From Chamaecyparis obtusa (taxonomy: Eukaryota; Streptophyta; Pinopsida; Cupressales; Cupressaceae), in NCBI GenBank assembly GCA_027943335.1, contig BSBK01007736.1, forward strand, positions 1-64,000: 64,000 nucleotides of DNA, written 5' to 3'. The position numbers and the translations under genes were made by a program. The notes under the pieces are model-generated. The model did not search any database, had not been told where the DNA came from, and was given only the letters and a program-made list of their open reading frames with translations. Shown here one piece after another: positions 60,707 through 64,000 of the stretch (within the stretch, counting starts at the first letter, position 1; each line of letters opens with the position of its first letter).

Positions 60707-63370
60707 AGCTAAAGTAAATAATCTTATTCTTTATTCATTACTTAAATTTACTTAGGTACATCCATTTATGGATATTGTTGATTCTTATTTGAACTCAAAA
60801 TAATCTTGTTGAGATGAGTGTTCTGGTCTCCCGCACATACTGGTAAATGTTTGTGACTGGCCAGCGTCGCTGGTGACCAGCTGCTGCATAATTCAAATCA
60901 TGAATTAAACATATCGGCGAACGGACAATGATTAAAGAACTTCCAACATGATGAGGCTTTGTGATTGGCGTGCTTTTTTCTCTGAGACAGTCTGGGTGGA
61001 GACTCTGGCCGACGCAACACTGCACATGAAGGATGAGCTGTATTAATAGCTGAATGGATTTGCTAGTTATCACAATATTTCATCAACTGTTTGGTGTATA
61101 GTTTAACTGGCATTTTTCATTATCAGGCCCGAAGCTATTTGTAGGTCGGCGCATCAATTTTCGTGGACGCGAAGTGCCCAGAAATTGCTCCTAAGTGATC
61201 TGATGCTTGAAGGTTTGACAAAGAACATCTTGACGTGCCATGGTCTGATCAAGAATCTTCTCACTGCTGGTCCCTTGTATGATTGCATTCTCAGACCCTT
61301 ACAAAATAGATCTTGTCTGAACGACATCTGAAAGAGGCGGCTATTTTGAATTTTGATGAAGGCGCATTTACCTTTGTTGTGCCCAGCTCGACTTCTTGGC
61401 TTCACTTTGATCTGCGGCGTAGCGATGTTGTGACTAAACACTCTCGCTGGACGTTGTTCTTGGATGCTCGCATAACTATCATCAGTGCTCTGTTCCTTTT
61501 ATTTTCATTTGCAAGGTACACTTTAGTGATTTTACGACACTTTCTTTAAGAGTAACTATGGCTCTTCTTCCGTGGACATGTTCTCGTCTCTTGTTGCGAG
61601 TACAGAGTCGTCAGTGCCTTTCTGGTCAAATAGAGCAATCAAGAGCCTTGCTTGTGCTTCACAAGTACCTCTCAATGTCCACTTCTATGTGGATTTTCAT
61701 CACGTCTGTCAATGTTTTGCTTCTTTCTTCAATGGTTCCTTTCAATGGTTCCTGGTGGCTATTGGGTGGCGCACAGAGCCACCATCAGACCCAACCACCC
61801 AATCAGCTTTTTTTGGGTCCTCTCCATCTGAGAGGGACACTTTTAATTGATTGACATGATGAGCTGATGGTCCTATCGAGGACCAAAACCCTTGTCCCTA
61901 GTTACATAAGAGGGGTGGGCTATTTGTCACCTTTTGGTCCTAATAGACGATTTCCTTCAAATGACCATAACTTGGACATCTAGAATCCATGATGTATCAT
62001 CACAATTTTGATTTCCTTCACTTAACATGTGCAAATTCTTTGAGCTTTTTGTTCTTATGAATCATGTAAGTATCCTTTCTAAGCACTACTTGTTGTGGAA
62101 ACATTAGATCTGGTGTCCATCCATGACTTTTGAGGACTTTCGCACAGATGATGTGCCATATTATTGTACTCGTACTGAAGTATAAAGTGCCATGGGGGGT
62201 TGCGTAGAGCCTTTGTTTATCAATCACAAATTTGTGAAAGTGAGATTTCCTCCGTGACAATAGAAAAATCACTAATATTCTTGCCTCATGTGAGTGCATA
62301 GTTTGATCACACATACCCTTTTCTTAGTTGCAGATACATTTTTGGTCCCTTATGCATAGCATGGTGACACATCATTTCAGTGGATTTCTCAAGCTTTACC
62401 TAAATTAGTATTATGAGAGGTATCATATTGGTCATGTTAATGCTTCATTGGTTAAGCTTGAAGTATGTTGAGAAACTCTTTCATTCCTTTTTGTGGAAAT
62501 TCCTTGATATCACTTGATGTGTTTGAAACACTCTTGGATTCCTTTAAGACTATTGCACCTATATTTTCAACATGGTCAAGAAGTGAAAATGGTATCACTC
62601 AAACAACATCATTGGTTATGTAGTGAAGGTCACTCATGCAGATTCATGTGTCGTTTGTACCTTCAATGAACATATGCTATTGTCATTGTATCCATTTGAT
62701 TGTTATTCAAGAAGTGTCATTTAGAACACTCATACAAATTTTTGTTGATATCTTCTTCAGGGGAGATTATTAGATATAGAACACATATCACTCATCGACA
62801 ATTGTCTACAAATTCTTCATGCTTCAATGATGTTCATTTTAATGATTTTAGGACATCTTTTTGAAAGCTTCTTAAACCTTCTTGTTCTCTCTTTTGGAGA
62901 GGTTTTTTCTCTCATTTGGTTTTCTCCTTTTCTCTGGTTATGAGAGATTGCATTGTTGTTGCACATGGGTACCTAAATGGCTTTATTGTGTGGACCCATA
63001 AATCTTTTCTACTACATTGTTGTACTCTCTATGTTGCACTTAAAGGGAGGTGTTGGAGTAAATAATCGTATTGTTTACTCATTACTTAAGTTTACTTAGG
63101 TAGATGGATATTGTTGTTGTCCTATTTGGACTCAAACTCATCTTAGAAGATATCGTTGAGTTCTATTAGAACTCTCCTTGCTCCAGGTTGAGACACTCCT
63201 CTCAACCTTGTGCATGCTTCCTATATGCTCTTGATTATTTAAGCAAAGCCTCTGTACCTTTCTAATCACCTCGTTATCTCATTACAATACATTGATTTGT
63301 TGATTACCTTTGTGTTCTGAAGGATGTTTGTACACTGGCCCTCCTAGGTATAGGATAATCTATCCCAACA
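60707..63370 (+). mobile_element. Non-autonomous LTR element, copy 3 (2664 bp)
   Basis: Bounded by CTAAT before and after (63371-63375). The left terminus has mutated to AGCTAAAG. Relative to copy 1, about 55 bases are missing near 60838, a 13-base insertion occurs near 61740, and the right LTR (63051-63370) lacks about 17 bases. Confidence 0.85.
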
Positions 63371-63684
63371 CTAATAAGATATTCCATATGCTAATGCTTA
63401 GATTCATATTTGACATCAAATTTCTAATACATAATCACCCATATTTTCAATAAAGATGTCAATATTTGCATGTGGAAATTTTTTTATATTGTATTTTGTT
63501 ATTTTATTTGAGGTAAGATCTATAAGAGGTTTATCTTCTTTTTAGACCTCAATAAAAGGAAGAATACATAATCGAAATGTGATATTAATAGTTTTATATA
63601 AACATAGTGTAATAAGATAGCTACTTCATTGGTATTAGTAAAAGACAAAACTAAAATTTTCTTTGAGGCTTCTTGAAGAGATCT

Positions 63685-64000
63685 ATGATAAGAGGGATGA
63701 CTTTAAACTAGCTAAGAAAGAAAATATTAGGTTGGATATCTTTAATTTTATTAAAAAGATCAAGCTTATATAACATTCTCAATGAGAAGATAACTAGTTT
63801 GTGAAAGAATAGATAATTAAGGATGAAGATAAATATGGATAGGTATATTCTATTTATTCTTATGACTATTATTTATGTGGGTTGTTATGTAAAATTTAGC
63901 AATAATAGGAACATTACACTATGTATTAATCAAGCAAGTGGAAAAAAATAGAGGTTATCGAGAATATACCGAACAATGATCTCGAGATGAGAAGGACATA
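63685..64000 (+). other. Unfused partner sequence beyond the tandem array
   Basis: After the shared GAGATCTATGATAA the sequence continues GAGGGATGAC instead of RING gene sequence. It therefore represents the original right flank of the duplicated segment. A short open frame (LLEEIYDKRDDFKLAKKENI) runs across the point and stops after about 30 codons; no family is recognised. Confidence 0.7.

Larger units (their letters stand above)
58134..63684 (+). repeat. Segmental tandem repeat, unit 3 (5551 bp)
   Basis: Same order as unit 1: RING 3' half, AT-rich flank, non-autonomous LTR element, then 310 bases to the microhomology at 63685. Confidence 0.9.

Overview
The window looks like intergenic DNA from a large, repeat-filled land-plant nuclear genome, possibly a gymnosperm. 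The evidence is AT-rich sequence, plant-type Ty1/copia and Ty3/gypsy retrotransposons with initiator-Met and other tRNA primer sites, an L1-type LINE with a plant-style RNase H tail, DYW-type PPR gene remnants, and decayed plant-telomere-like repeats. No gene was found that is clearly intact and functional. Species assignment is inference only.

Layout. 1-1000 is a two-copy 500-bp tandem duplication led by GA microsatellites. 1139-1320 is a GC-rich cluster of small hairpins. 1660-1975 is a DUF4283-like (LINE ORF1-type) relic. 3178-3885 (+) and 4270-4662 (-) are two PPR pseudogene fragments in opposite orientation. 5520-8707 holds an old minus-strand LTR element with a coiled-coil, CCHC-finger gag-like region, a Met-tRNA primer site and part of its LTR.

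That LTR is split by a complete 12.6-kb Ty3/gypsy element (8708-21301, minus strand, TSD ATGAT, 2.5-kb LTRs). It is split again by a 2.96-kb related solo LTR (21934-24895, TSD ACTAG). 24955-25560 is degenerate TTTAGGG-like DNA. 29450-33720 is a dead L1 LINE (endonuclease, RT, zinc finger, RNase H; plus strand).

36329-63691 is one structured locus. A RING-H2 gene fragment plus downstream DNA, including a 2.67-kb non-autonomous LTR element (TSD CTAAT), is present as three direct tandem segments starting at 36687, 42050 and 58134. The segments are fused at the microhomology ATGATAA, and the unfused partner sequence survives at 63685. Segment 2 is enlarged to 16 kb by a complete 5269-bp Ty1/copia insertion (50567-55835, minus strand, TSD CGACA) and a later 5.2-kb tandem duplication that left a second, truncated copia (45347-48568). 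All three RING copies are damaged in different ways.

Nothing acts together as a pathway. The interest lies in the layered history: readable target-site duplications, breakpoint microhomologies, an excess of CAG-to-TAG stops in the gypsy element, and palindromic modules inside its LTRs.
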